Assembly: GCA_964347035.1 (NCBI GenBank)
Contig: CAYFXE010000011.1
Location: 8,519-72,518 of the forward strand
Direction: 5' to 3'
From: CAYFXE01 sp964347035
GTDB taxonomy: Bacteria > Acidobacteriota > Aminicenantia > Aminicenantales > Aminicenantaceae
Length of the DNA: 64,000 nucleotides
The notes under the pieces: model-generated
Database searches by the model: none
What the model saw: only the letters and a program-made list of their open reading frames with translations
Told to the model about the DNA's origin: nothing
Made by a program: the position numbers and the translations under genes
Part shown: piece by piece, positions 52,006 to 60,810 of the stretch
How the letters are laid out: each line of letters begins with the position of its first letter
Position numbering within the stretch: position 1 is the stretch's first letter

Positions 52006-53229
52006 ATGAAAATAGTAGCCGATATCTTACCCGATTTACTATCTGAAACCTCCAAGGTTTTAAGGCGCTCAGAAATCCGTGAGCTGCTGAAGTTAACAAG
52101 ACAGCCTGGGGTGATTTCCTTTGCGGGAGGACTTCCCTATCCCGGTCTGTTTCCTGTGGAGGAAATGAAAGATGTGGTGAAGACCGTCTTGGAAAGAGAG
52201 GGGGAACTGGCTCTTCAGTATGGGCCAACCGAAGGGGATAGCCGGTTGATTGAATACCTAGTGAATTGGATGAGAGAGGATGAAGGAGCTGAGATCGATC
52301 AGGATAATATTCTGATCGTCTCCGGGTCCCAGCAAGCCTTGGATATCATAGGCATGGTGTTCCTCAATCCGGGTGACCCGATCATCATCGGATTGCCCTC
52401 CTATCTTGGGGCTCTGCAGGCGTTCAAAGCTCATCGAGCAAAGTTCATAGGCGTTCCCCTTGACAAGCAGGGAATGGATGTGGATAGGGTCGAGGAGATC
52501 TTGAAAGAGTATGCTGGGAAAAAAGAGAAGATAAAATTCATCTACATCGTCCCTGATTTTCAAAATCCTTCCGGAGTGACGATGTCCTTGGAGCGGCGGG
52601 AAAAAATCTTGGACCTCTGCTATGAGTATGGAACGATCGTCGTCGAAGACAGCCCCTACCGGGAACTGAGATTCGAAGGCGAATCCTTACCCATGGTTGG
52701 AGCCATGGATAAGAGAGGCTATGCGTTTTCCCTCCACACATTTTCTAAAATCTTATTCCCTGGGACGAGGATGGGTTGGATAATCGCCAACCGAGCGATC
52801 ATGGATAAGCTGGTCATGGCCAAACAGCCTGCGGATCTATGCACATCTCCCCTAGCCCAATCTATCATCTACGAATTCTGCCGACGAGATCTTCTGAAGC
52901 CACATATAAAAAAGATTGTGGAGGTCTACCGCAGAAAACGCGACATCATGCTCGATACATTAGAGAAGTATGTGCCCGAGGACTTGGGAATCGACTGGAC
53001 CCATCCTCAAGGGGGCCTCTTTCTATGGTTATGTCTGCCAGAGCACGTGGACGCCGAAAAATTATTCCCCAAAGCCATCGAGAAAAAGGTGGCTTATGTG
53101 GTCGGCTCCGCTTTTCATTTTGACCGCAGCAGAAAGAATACGATGAGATTGAATTTCTCTTACCCGAGCGAAGAACAGATCGAAGAAGGCATCAAGCGGC
53201 TAGCCGATCTTTTCAAGGAAATACTTTGA
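52006..53229 (+). CDS. PLP-dependent aminotransferase, class I/II fold
   Basis: A 407-residue fold-type I aminotransferase related to 2-aminoadipate/aromatic aminotransferases (LysN/MocR-like catalytic domain without a GntR head). Visible: GVISFAGGLPYPGLFPVEEM, LQYGPTEGDSRLIEYL, YIVPDFQNPSGVTMSLERR, the PLP aspartate region TIVVEDSPYRELRF and the Schiff-base lysine in LHTFSKILFPGTRMGW. CCAGGAGGAATAATTTC gives a strong ribosome site. Its substrate cannot be assigned from sequence alone. No obvious operon partner. Confidence 0.9.
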   Translation: MKIVADILPDLLSETSKVLRRSEIRELLKLTRQPGVISFAGGLPYPGLFPVEEMKDVVKTVLEREGELALQYGPTEGDSRLIEYLVNWMREDEGAEIDQDNILIVSGSQQALDIIGMVFLNPGDPIIIGLPSYLGALQAFKAHRAKFIGVPLDKQGMDVDRVEEILKEYAGKKEKIKFIYIVPDFQNPSGVTMSLERREKILDLCYEYGTIVVEDSPYRELRFEGESLPMVGAMDKRGYAFSLHTFSKILFPGTRMGWIIANRAIMDKLVMAKQPADLCTSPLAQSIIYEFCRRDLLKPHIKKIVEVYRRKRDIMLDTLEKYVPEDLGIDWTHPQGGLFLWLCLPEHVDAEKLFPKAIEKKVAYVVGSAFHFDRSRKNTMRLNFSYPSEEQIEEGIKRLADLFKEIL

Positions 53230-53286
53230 TTTGTCTTTTATGATCGAGATTTCCACTAATTCATTTTATCAACGATGGAGCAAATC

Positions 53287-53529
53287 ATGATGAAAGTTGG
53301 CGTCTGTGGGATTGCTTGTGAAAAGTGTCCGATGATGGTTCAGGGAAAATGTCCTAATGGTGAGCAAGGCTGCACGCCGAAAGAAAACAAGATGTGTCAG
53401 ATCGCCACCTGCGCTTTCCAGAGAGAGGTCAAGCTGTGTTTTGAATGTCCTGATTTTCCCTGCGAAACGACCAAGCTGGGCCCGATCAAGTACGGATACT
53501 GTCAGTTTATTTCAGGAAAAGGATTCTGA
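53287..53529 (+). CDS. DUF3795 cysteine-rich protein
   Basis: A short protein of about 80 residues with eleven cysteines, starting at ATG 53287 after GGAGCAAATC (an ATG at 53275 would add four residues). Pattern: VCGIACEKCPMM, KCPNGEQGC, MCQIATCAFQ, LCFECPDFPC. This matches the DUF3795 family common in anaerobes, probably a metal-binding (zinc or iron-sulfur) protein of unknown function. Convergent with the toastrack lipoprotein gene. Confidence 0.85.
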   Translation: MMKVGVCGIACEKCPMMVQGKCPNGEQGCTPKENKMCQIATCAFQREVKLCFECPDFPCETTKLGPIKYGYCQFISGKGF

Positions 53530-53541
53530 AAGCACTCTAGA

Positions 53542-54249
53542 TTATTTGAGCCTCAGATCGATACTGCCTATTCCTGCATCGATTTCGATATCGATCGTCG
53601 TCTCGGTTTTCCCGAAAGCTTCGTTCGTGTAGAAATTTCCACTTTTCATCATTCCTCTAGCGTGAACAGAGCCAATCCCTTTATCGACATTGACGCGAAC
53701 GCCAATGTTCTCGGGAAGGTAAACCTTTGCACTTCCGATCCCTCCATCTATTGTCACATCTAAATCTTGTTCGAGATCGCCGGAGAGATCCACGGTCAGA
53801 TCCCCAACACCCATGTCGATTTCAAGAGACTGGAGATCGAGGCCGCGGAGATCAAGCACACCTTTTCCAGCTCCGAAGTCGACGACAAGATCGATAGGAA
53901 TCTCATCGCTCAAACTTATATCCCAGCGATTTCGCGTTTTCCCGACCGGGATTCCTGACCGTCTTCCCTGTCGAATGACAAGCCTTCCTTTCCCAGCAAA
54001 ATCTGAGTAGTCGATATCAGGTTTCCATCTTCTCACGTTATAAAGAAAAGTTCCTTCCATAAGCTCATGAGCTCCGCTGTCGACTCTTAACTCTCCCTGA
54101 CCCATCCTGAGGTTGATTTCGGCGCTCTCGATTTCCCCCAATTCAACGGTATGCGTCTCTTCTTTTAGCTCCCCTACAGCTACACAGCCTCCCACACCTC
54201 CGATTATGAGGATAAATATAAATATTTTTGCGATTTTTATGGCATTCAT
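53542..54249 (-). CDS. toastrack-domain lipoprotein (LiaF/DUF4097-like)
   Basis: A 235-residue lipoprotein: the lipobox IIGGVGGC puts the lipid-modified cysteine near residue 22. The mature part is a right-handed beta structure of repeated short strands with glycine turns (MGQGELRV, FGAGKGVLDLRGLDLQSLEI, MGVGDLTVDLSG, GGIGSAKVYL, KGIGSVHARG, AGIGSIDLRL), the toastrack pattern seen in LiaF-type proteins. GAGGAGG stands 8 bases before the ATG at 54249. Role unknown; envelope-stress sensing is a family-based guess. Confidence 0.85.
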   Translation of the reverse strand: MNAIKIAKIFIFILIIGGVGGCVAVGELKEETHTVELGEIESAEINLRMGQGELRVDSGAHELMEGTFLYNVRRWKPDIDYSDFAGKGRLVIRQGRRSGIPVGKTRNRWDISLSDEIPIDLVVDFGAGKGVLDLRGLDLQSLEIDMGVGDLTVDLSGDLEQDLDVTIDGGIGSAKVYLPENIGVRVNVDKGIGSVHARGMMKSGNFYTNEAFGKTETTIDIEIDAGIGSIDLRLK

Positions 54250-54354
54250 CACTCTTACCTCCTCAATTGTTAGTACGAAATTTCAGGCAGTTTCGTTCAT
54301 TTTGACCAAATATGGATAGATTTTATTGAACGGGAAGGTTTCCTCTTTATTCGA

Positions 54355-54383
54355 TTGACAGTCCTATCAGCCTGTCTTATAAA
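54355..54383 (+). promoter_or_regulatory. strong promoter of HD hydrolase gene (leaderless)
   Basis: Perfect -35 TTGACA (54355-54360), 17-base spacer, -10 TATAAA (54378-54383). The predicted start near 54390 lies 3 bases before the ATG at 54393, and no ribosome site is present. Confidence 0.72.
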
Positions 54384-54392
54384 TTATGTACA

Positions 54393-54812
54393 ATGGCTAC
54401 TCTGGACAGGGCTGTTCTGATAGCGGCCAAAGCCCATACAGGTCAGAAAGACCGTTACGGTGATCCGTATGTTCTTCATCCTCTGAGAATGATGGTCAGG
54501 ATGGAATCTGAGAAAGAGATGATCGTTGCTGTTCTCCATGATGTCGTAGAAAAGAGTGAATGGACACTCGATGACTTGCGTCACGAAGGCTTTTCGGAGG
54601 AGGTCGTCCAAGCTCTGGATTGTTTAACGAAGAGGAGTGGCGATTCTTATGATGACCACATCTACAGGGCCAAAAAGAATGTCCTGGCCCAGAGAGTTAA
54701 GCTGGCTGACCTGGAAGACAACTTGAATCAAGTTCAGACAAAGGGATCATTTAAAGAAGACTCAGAAAGGCTGGCTAGATATCACAAAGCCTGGTTAGAG
54801 ATCATGAAATAA
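54393..54812 (+). CDS. HD-domain hydrolase, SpoT/MESH1-like
   Basis: A small stand-alone HD hydrolase of 139 residues resembling the hydrolase half of SpoT and small alarmone hydrolases. AKAHTGQKDRYGDPYVLHPL carries the first histidine motif; VAVLHDVVEKSEWTLDDL the HD pair; and VKLADLEDNLNQ the last aspartate/asparagine. In alarmone hydrolases the HD motif is usually followed by an ED pair (HDxVEDT); here it is EKSEW, so (p)ppGpp hydrolysis is uncertain. The mRNA appears leaderless. Confidence 0.88.
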   Translation: MATLDRAVLIAAKAHTGQKDRYGDPYVLHPLRMMVRMESEKEMIVAVLHDVVEKSEWTLDDLRHEGFSEEVVQALDCLTKRSGDSYDDHIYRAKKNVLAQRVKLADLEDNLNQVQTKGSFKEDSERLARYHKAWLEIMK

Positions 54813-54828
54813 AGAGAAGATTTATAGC

Positions 54829-55027
54829 GGAAGCATCTCCAATTTCGTGATTAAGGTGTTATTTGATGAGATCCTTTAAATGCGAGGACCGATCCGTTAC
54901 CCGCTTACGCGGGCACAGGCTTCGACGAAGACCGCCCGCACCCCAATGCGGCATAGATAGGTAGGACCTCGCCTTCATTACACCTATCCATAACTTATTT
55001 GTTCTCGTATCACAGAAATGAAGATGC
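54829..55027. repeat. ~200-bp MITE-like element, copy B (inverted)
   Basis: Begins GGAAGCATCTCCAATTTCG and ends ATCACAGAAATGAAGATGC, the inverted counterparts of the ends at 33781-33984. The interior includes TTTAAATGCGAGGACC, CCGTTACCCGCTTACGCGGG and GACCTCGCCTTCATTACACC in the same order as the reverse of copy A. It occupies most of the 357-base HD-to-SixA spacer; the rest holds the promoter at 55059. Confidence 0.78.
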
Positions 55028-55058
55028 GTACATTTATAGTATAGCTTTTCCTATTTTA

Positions 55059-55087
55059 TTGATATTTTACCTAAAGTATTTTAAAAT
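55059..55087 (+). promoter_or_regulatory. promoter of SixA-PPK1-CHAD operon
   Basis: TTGATA (55059-55064), 17-base spacer, TAAAAT (55082-55087) in an AT-rich stretch just past the MITE-like repeat. The leader is about 76 bases. Confidence 0.55.
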
Positions 55088-55169
55088 ATTCTACCGCTCT
55101 TATATTTAATCATTGCTGGTTATCCCATAAATGAAGACCTGCAATATTTATTTCGTGAGGGAGATGAGA

Positions 55170-56063
55170 ATGAAAAAACTGATTTTGGTCAGACATGCCA
55201 AGGCGGTGAGTCGTGAAGTCAATTTGCCAGATTTTCGGAGAACTTTGGTGAAAAAAGGGATGAAGAATTCGGAAAACATGGCCGATAGACTCAAAATGAG
55301 GGAAATGATTCCCGATCTAATGATTTCGAGCCCGGCCAACAGGGCGTTGGAGACAGCCCATGTTTTCGCCCGAGCACTCGATTATCCAGTCCAGAAGATC
55401 GTGGTCAACGACATACTGTATTCGGAGATGAGCCCGGAATCCTTAGTCCAACTCATCCAGAAGGTGGAGGATAAACATGAGTCGGTGATGCTGTTCGGCC
55501 ACGATCCCTCTTTTTCTGATTTGGCCTCCCATTTAATCAAGGATTTTCATGAAGTTATTCCTAAAACAGGAATTGTCAGTATTGGATTCGGTAAGAGAAA
55601 CTGGAAAAACATAAGAAAAGGTGATGGACAGCTCATTTTCTTTGATTACCCCAAGCGGATATCTAAAGCCTACAAAAAGATGCAGATGGATTTGGAGAGT
55701 GGGATTGCCCGGAGTATAGAAAACCGTTTAAAACGAGTGAATAAGGACTCTGCTCAGGAATTGGATAAAATGGTGCTAAAATCAAGCCGGAAAATCGCCA
55801 GAGAATTTGTTAAAATTATGAAGTCGCTCCAGGTGGAAGAAAAGGCGGAGTTACTGGCCTCAGAACCCTCTGACAAACCTGCCGTAACAAAGGCTGAGCC
55901 CCAAAAATCGAGCAAAAGAAAAGCCCCAGGGAAGCAGGAAAAAGCAACCAAATCCGTTAAGGCTTCAGCAGCCCCCCAAAAAAGCCCATCGAGACCGTCC
56001 AAGAGAAAAGCGAAGACTCAGAAGAGCCTGGCACCCCCGAGGCAGACAAAAAAAAGAAGATGA
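55170..56063 (+). CDS. SixA-type histidine phosphatase with basic C-terminal tail
   Basis: From the ATG at 55170 (after GAGGGAGATGAGA) it has 297 residues. The N-terminal 160 are a branch-1 histidine phosphatase: catalytic LILVRHAKA, ISSPANRALETAHVF and the second histidine in MLFGHDPSFSDLA, as in SixA. A helical segment (~165-225) and a disordered tail extremely rich in lysine, serine, proline and alanine follow (for example KSPSRPSKRKAKTQKSLAPP). SixA proteins are normally only ~160 residues. It is first in an operon with PPK1 and CHAD, so an interaction of the basic tail with polyphosphate is plausible but unproven. Confidence 0.88.
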   Translation: MKKLILVRHAKAVSREVNLPDFRRTLVKKGMKNSENMADRLKMREMIPDLMISSPANRALETAHVFARALDYPVQKIVVNDILYSEMSPESLVQLIQKVEDKHESVMLFGHDPSFSDLASHLIKDFHEVIPKTGIVSIGFGKRNWKNIRKGDGQLIFFDYPKRISKAYKKMQMDLESGIARSIENRLKRVNKDSAQELDKMVLKSSRKIAREFVKIMKSLQVEEKAELLASEPSDKPAVTKAEPQKSSKRKAPGKQEKATKSVKASAAPQKSPSRPSKRKAKTQKSLAPPRQTKKRR

Positions 56064-56088
56064 GATCTTTTATATTTTCTAGGAGCCG

Positions 56089-58161
56089 ATGAAAAAAAGA
56101 ATTGTCCCAAAAGAATTAAGCTGGCTTTCTTTTAATGCCAGGGTTCTGCAAGAAGCCGCTGATCCTTCGGTACCTCTCCTCGAGCGAGTGAAATTCATGG
56201 GAATTTATTCCAACAACCTGGATGAATTTTTTAGGGTTCGTGTCGCGACTCTTAATCGGCTGGCAAAATTGGGAAAGAGGGCGAAGAAGATCACAGGACA
56301 TGATCCAAAGAAGGTTTTGAAAGATGTACAAAAAGTTGTTCTGGACCAAAACAGGACATTCGACAAGATCTATCAGGGCATCTTGCAGGAATTGGCTAAA
56401 AAAAGCATCTTTATCATAAACGAAAAGAAATTGAACAGTGAGCAGGGAGAATTTGTCAAATCTTATTTTCATCAGGAGGTTCGCCCTAAACTGATCCCGA
56501 TCATGATCGATCAGGTCGAAGAATTCCCCCAACTCAAGGATGAGGCTATCTATTTGGCCGTATACATGTCAAGAAAAAGCAGTCCTCAAAAAGCTAAATA
56601 TGCGCTGATTGAAATTCCCACTGAATCCTTACCTCGATTTCTCACCTTGCCACGCAAGAAAAGGGTCAAATCCATCATCCTGTTGGATGATGTTATTCGT
56701 TATGGATTGAAAGACATCTTCTCCATGTTTGATTTCGATAGCTGTGATGCCTACACGATTAATTTGACGCGTGATGCAGAGCTGGATATCGACGAGGACT
56801 TCTCAGAAAGCTACATCAGGAAAGTCCATAAAAGTCTGAAAAAGCGGAAGACAGGGAATCCTGTTAGGTTCGTATACGACTCTGAAATGCCAGATGATCT
56901 CTTGTCTTTTTTGACCGACAAAATGCATATCAGTAAAGATGATACGATCATTCCTGGTTCTCGGTATCATAATTTCAAAGATTTCATGAATTTTCCAGAT
57001 CTCGGACTGAAGCGGTTGAAATATAAGCCGGTGGCTGCTCTCTCTCATAAGGATATAGATTCAAGGAAAAGCCTTTTCGATGTCATGCGCGAGAAAGATT
57101 TCCTCCTACATTTTCCCTATCAAGCCTTCCATCCGGTCATCGATCTTCTGAGAGAGGCCTCCATCGACCCAAAAGTCATTTCTATCGATATCTGTCTTTA
57201 CCGGCTGGCTAGACAGTCCAGCGTGGTCAATGCTTTGATCAACGCAGTCAAGAACGGCAAACGTGTTTGTGCCGTAATGGAGCTGCAGGCCAGGTTTGAT
57301 GAGGAAGCTAATATTTACTGGTCGGACCGTCTTCAAGAAGAAGGAGCAAGAGTCATCCACGGAGTTCTGGGTCTCAAAGTCCATTCCAAACTCTGTCTGA
57401 TCACACGGAAAGAAAAAGGGAAGGTCCGCCACTATGCGATTGTCGGAACCGGGAACTTTAATGAAGAGACAGCAAAAATCTACAGCGACCATTGTCTGTT
57501 CACGGCTGACAGGCGGATCACAAACGAGGTGGCGAGAGTCTTCGAGTTCTTCGAGGAAAATTACAAGATCACCACCTTCAAACACTTGATCGTCTCCCCA
57601 TTCCATTTGCGGAAAAAAATGACCAGATTCATCAAGAATGAAATAAAGAATGCCCAGGAAGGCAAGGAAGCCTACATCATCCTCAAGTTGAACAATCTAA
57701 CCGATACCTCCCTCATCGATAAACTGTATGAGGCAAGCCAAGCGGGGGTTAAGATCAATTTAATGGTCAGGGGGATGTTCTCCTTAAGACCGGGGATTTC
57801 TGGTATGAGCAAGAACATCGAAACCCGGAGTATCGTCGATAAATATCTCGAGCACACCAGGATTTTAGTTTTCTGTAATGGGGGGAAGGAGAGAATGTAT
57901 ATTACCTCTGCTGATTTGATGCCCAGGAATATAGACCGTCGGGTGGAGGTCACCTGCCCGATATATGATGAATCGATCAAGCAGGAGCTGTGGACATTCT
58001 TAGATTTACAATGGCAGGACAACGTGAAAGCGAAAATTCGACATGATGAATTAATTCAAAGTGCACGAGAAGATGGTCCGCGGGACAAAGTCAGAGCTCA
58101 ACTGGCAATCTATGAATTTTTGAAGAACGAAACCGCCAAAGGCGACGATGTGAGCTCCTGA
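56089..58161 (+). CDS. ppk1: polyphosphate kinase 1
   Basis: Makes long-chain polyphosphate from ATP, reversibly. The 690 residues have the four-domain plan: an N-terminal helical domain (ELSWLSFNARVLQEAADPSV, NNLDEFFRVRVATL), a head domain, and two phospholipase-D-like catalytic domains. The autophosphorylated histidine lies in GLKVHSKLCLITR; AIVGTGNFNEETAKIYSDH and VMELQARFDEEANI are family hallmarks; the second conserved histidine region is KYLEHTRILVFCNGG. It follows the SixA-like gene by 25 bases, with AGGAGCCG before the ATG, and precedes CHAD by 35 bases. Confidence 0.97.
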   Translation: MKKRIVPKELSWLSFNARVLQEAADPSVPLLERVKFMGIYSNNLDEFFRVRVATLNRLAKLGKRAKKITGHDPKKVLKDVQKVVLDQNRTFDKIYQGILQELAKKSIFIINEKKLNSEQGEFVKSYFHQEVRPKLIPIMIDQVEEFPQLKDEAIYLAVYMSRKSSPQKAKYALIEIPTESLPRFLTLPRKKRVKSIILLDDVIRYGLKDIFSMFDFDSCDAYTINLTRDAELDIDEDFSESYIRKVHKSLKKRKTGNPVRFVYDSEMPDDLLSFLTDKMHISKDDTIIPGSRYHNFKDFMNFPDLGLKRLKYKPVAALSHKDIDSRKSLFDVMREKDFLLHFPYQAFHPVIDLLREASIDPKVISIDICLYRLARQSSVVNALINAVKNGKRVCAVMELQARFDEEANIYWSDRLQEEGARVIHGVLGLKVHSKLCLITRKEKGKVRHYAIVGTGNFNEETAKIYSDHCLFTADRRITNEVARVFEFFEENYKITTFKHLIVSPFHLRKKMTRFIKNEIKNAQEGKEAYIILKLNNLTDTSLIDKLYEASQAGVKINLMVRGMFSLRPGISGMSKNIETRSIVDKYLEHTRILVFCNGGKERMYITSADLMPRNIDRRVEVTCPIYDESIKQELWTFLDLQWQDNVKAKIRHDELIQSAREDGPRDKVRAQLAIYEFLKNETAKGDDVSS

Positions 58162-58196
58162 AAATCTCCGAGCTCTGAGACAAGTGTAATAGCTTG

Positions 58197-59090
58197 ATGG
58201 TGTTGTCGATGATTTTAGAATGCTTTGAAGAATATTACAGGTCCCAACACGAAAAGATCGAAAGAAATTATTTTCTTGCCGTAAAATATCATGATGAAGA
58301 TGGAATTCATGATATGAGGGTTGAGATTAAACGTCTTCGAGCGTTCTTTCGTCTGGTAGAAGGGATCAATCCCAATTTTCAAGCCAAACCGAACCTCAAA
58401 AAAATCCAGAAGCTGTTTAAATCTGCCGGGAGAGTGCGAGATATTCATGTCCAGCAAGAGCTGGTCAGAAAATGGATATCTAAGCTCAACCTGGAAGTCA
58501 GTGAATACTACAATTTCCTTAAGCAGAAAGAGTTGGAAGTGCGCCAGGCTTTCTCGGCTTCGAATAAAAAATTTGACATGGGTCTCTTCGAGAGAAACTG
58601 GGCAATCATCAGCAGGAATTTAGCGGTTCTTCCTCCTGACTACATCAAATCCAAGACAAAACAACGGATGAAAAATGCGCTGAACGATCTGATTAAGTAC
58701 AAGAACAAGGAGAGTTTCGTCGAAGAGGAATACCACGACATACGCATCAAATCCAAGGAGACCCGCTACACGTTAGAAATCTATCAAAAATGTATCCCGT
58801 CCAGACAGCCCCTCAATCTCCTCAACGATGCTCTTAGGAGCCTTCATCAGACTCTTGGGAGATGGCATGACGACGATATAGGATTGCAATTCCTGGAAGG
58901 GTTTCAGGAGGAATTTCCCGATCAGACGTTCTTCAGTCCTGATTCTTACCTCATGCTTGCTGACGGGTTGAAAAAAGAGAAAACCGACCTCCTGAACGAG
59001 TTTGAGAAGAGATGGAAAAAGTTCCTGAATCTCTTGAAAACCCACACCTTTGTCAGAGTCTCCCTCAAAGCTGCGCCTCAAAAAAAATAG
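58197..59090 (+). CDS. CHAD domain protein
   Basis: An all-helical, histidine-rich polyphosphate-binding protein of about 298 residues. The two CHAD repeats each open with the signature: DGIHDMRVEIKRLRAFFRLV and, in the second half, EYHDIRIKSKETRYTLEIY. Conserved basic residues line the presumed polyphosphate groove. The start is uncertain (TTG 58194, ATG 58197 or ATG 58209; no clear ribosome site). CHAD proteins bind to polyphosphate granules, and the ppk1 context supports this. Confidence 0.93.
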   Translation: MVLSMILECFEEYYRSQHEKIERNYFLAVKYHDEDGIHDMRVEIKRLRAFFRLVEGINPNFQAKPNLKKIQKLFKSAGRVRDIHVQQELVRKWISKLNLEVSEYYNFLKQKELEVRQAFSASNKKFDMGLFERNWAIISRNLAVLPPDYIKSKTKQRMKNALNDLIKYKNKESFVEEEYHDIRIKSKETRYTLEIYQKCIPSRQPLNLLNDALRSLHQTLGRWHDDDIGLQFLEGFQEEFPDQTFFSPDSYLMLADGLKKEKTDLLNEFEKRWKKFLNLLKTHTFVRVSLKAAPQKK

Positions 59091-59124
59091 CCTGCTTCCT
59101 GCATAGAAAAGGATGTTCTCAATC

Positions 59125-59295
59125 GGAAGCATTTCCAAATCTGTGATTAGGGTTATCGGCGGTTGAAGTCTTGGAAAACGAGCCTCAATCCGTTACCCGC
59201 TACCTGCCTGCGCAGGCACAAGCTTCGCGGGCACAGACCTCGCCGCAGATCCCCCACCTACCACTATGCAGTTCAGATGGACAGAGGCTCGTCCG
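59125..59295. repeat. MITE-like element, copy C (3' truncated)
   Basis: Begins GGAAGCATTTCCAAATCTGTG, then CCTCAATCCGTTACCCGC, a CCTGCCTGCGCAGGCA hairpin, CACCTACCACTATGCAG and GGACAGAGGCTCGTCC. Same order as copy B, but it lacks the distal terminal repeat. It fills most of the 304-base CHAD-to-lipoprotein spacer. Confidence 0.7.
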
Positions 59296-59326
59296 AATAT
59301 GAATATTTAATTGTCACTCATCTTTT

Positions 59327-59356
59327 TTGTTCCCAGGCTTAGATTTATGGTATAAA
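59327..59356 (+). promoter_or_regulatory. candidate extended -10 promoter
   Basis: TTGTTC (59327-59332), 18-base spacer ending in TGG, then TATAAA (59351-59356). The leader is about 32 bases, with GGAG before the ATG at 59395. Confidence 0.45.
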
Positions 59357-59394
59357 GCAGAAAATGGATGTATTTCAGCTATGGAGATGACGGT

Positions 59395-59877
59395 ATGAAA
59401 ACAAAACCAATCATTTGGATAGTCATCATCTTATCATCTGCCTGCACTCAAGGAGTCAATATCGACAAACAAAAGGCTGAGCTGATGAATATTGACCGGG
59501 AGTTTTCGATGATGTCGGTCGAAAAAGGAACATTCGAGGCCTTTTATAATTACATGGCCGATGATGTGACGATTTTTCCCAAATTCGGCCATCCGATCAA
59601 AGGAAAGGAGACATACCGAGATTTGTCTTCTCCGGGAGAAAAAACAGAACAAACCAGCAGGCTGGAATGGGAGCCCTATTTTGCCGATATTTCTGATTCG
59701 GGAGATTTAGGATACACACTCGGACGATACAAGCTCACGATCACGGATTCCTCTGAAGATGAGCAAAAAAAGTACGGGTATTATGTGACGATTTGGAAGA
59801 AGCAGCCAAATGGAGGTTGGAAATTTGTTTTTGACACAGGCAACGAGAGTCCACCCCCTGAAGAGGCGTTAAAATGA
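59395..59877 (+). CDS. NTF2-like (SnoaL/DUF4440) lipoprotein
   Basis: From the ATG at 59395 (GGAG upstream) it has 160 residues. The signal ends in a lipobox (VIILSSAC, Cys about 17). The mature domain resembles cystatin/NTF2-like DUF4440 proteins: IDREFSMMSVEKGTFEAFYN, MADDVTIFPKFGHPIKGKE and a C-terminal strand YYVTIWKKQPNGGWKFVFD. Such proteins bind small ligands or act as accessory enzymes; no specific function can be given. The methyltransferase gene follows after 23 bases. Confidence 0.85.
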   Translation: MKTKPIIWIVIILSSACTQGVNIDKQKAELMNIDREFSMMSVEKGTFEAFYNYMADDVTIFPKFGHPIKGKETYRDLSSPGEKTEQTSRLEWEPYFADISDSGDLGYTLGRYKLTITDSSEDEQKKYGYYVTIWKKQPNGGWKFVFDTGNESPPPEEALK

Positions 59878-59900
59878 ATTCAGGGTGAACCTTCCCCAAG

Positions 59901-60755
59901 ATGAAATCAATGAGTGAATCCTTCAAGCCGAAATACAATATCTACCGAGAAATCATGGATTTTTATGATCGTTTTGACGAACAGAGGCGGCTTCTGATCG
60001 GTGTCGGTCAACTGGAGAGAGTGCGCACTCAAGATATATTGAGGCGTTATTTGCCCCCAGCTCCGGCTGTCATCATGGATGTGGGTGGAGGCACGGGAAT
60101 CTACTCTTTTTGGCTGTCCAGGCAAGGGTATGAAGTTCACTTGGTAGATCCGGTCTCGGCTCATATAGATCAGGCTCAAAAGGAAGCCAAAAAACATCCC
60201 GAATATCCCCTGGCCAGGATGAGAGTTGGAGATGCGTTCGGCCTCGATCAGCCTGAATCCAGCCTGGATGTGGTGCTCCTCTTAGGGCCCTTATATCATC
60301 TGACTGAAAAGAAAGACCGGTTGAGAGCTCTGGAGGAAGCCCGTCGCGTGCTGAGGCCAGGCGGCTGGCTGTTTGCAGCAGCGATTTCGCGTTTTGCCTC
60401 CGTGTTGGATGGTCTTTTTCGTGGATATCTGGATGATCCTGAATTTGTTCGTATCGTCGACCGTGACCTCGAAAACGGCCAGCATCGGAATCCGACGAAT
60501 AATCTGCTGTATTTCACGACGTCTTTTTTCCATCGACCGGATGAATTCTTCCAAGAAATCAAAGAATCCGGCCTGAGTGTGGAGAAGATGCTGGCTGTGG
60601 AAGGTGTCGGTTGGCTGCTTCAGAATTTCGAGGAACGCTGGCAAGACCCAGACAAACAGGCACAGCTCCTGGATGTCCTCCGACGCCTGGAAGAAGAACC
60701 TTGCTTTTTGGGCGCCAGCGCTCACCTGATGGCCGTCGCTCGAAAAACTTCTTGA
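59901..60755 (+). CDS. class I SAM-dependent methyltransferase
   Basis: A 284-residue Rossmann methyltransferase. Motif I is VIMDVGGGTGIYSFWLSRQG, with the acidic ribose ligand in VHLVDPVSAHI, and motif IV is DVVLLLGPLYHL followed by RRVLRPGGWLFAAAISR. The C-terminal part is long and helical. It resembles small-molecule (ubiquinone/arsenite-like) methyltransferases; the substrate is unknown. Convergent with arsM. Confidence 0.88.
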   Translation: MKSMSESFKPKYNIYREIMDFYDRFDEQRRLLIGVGQLERVRTQDILRRYLPPAPAVIMDVGGGTGIYSFWLSRQGYEVHLVDPVSAHIDQAQKEAKKHPEYPLARMRVGDAFGLDQPESSLDVVLLLGPLYHLTEKKDRLRALEEARRVLRPGGWLFAAAISRFASVLDGLFRGYLDDPEFVRIVDRDLENGQHRNPTNNLLYFTTSFFHRPDEFFQEIKESGLSVEKMLAVEGVGWLLQNFEERWQDPDKQAQLLDVLRRLEEEPCFLGASAHLMAVARKTS

Positions 60756-60810
60756 ATACCCCTCTTTTTGAATCTTTTACGTCTTTATAATGGTTTAGGA
60801 ATGATTGTCT

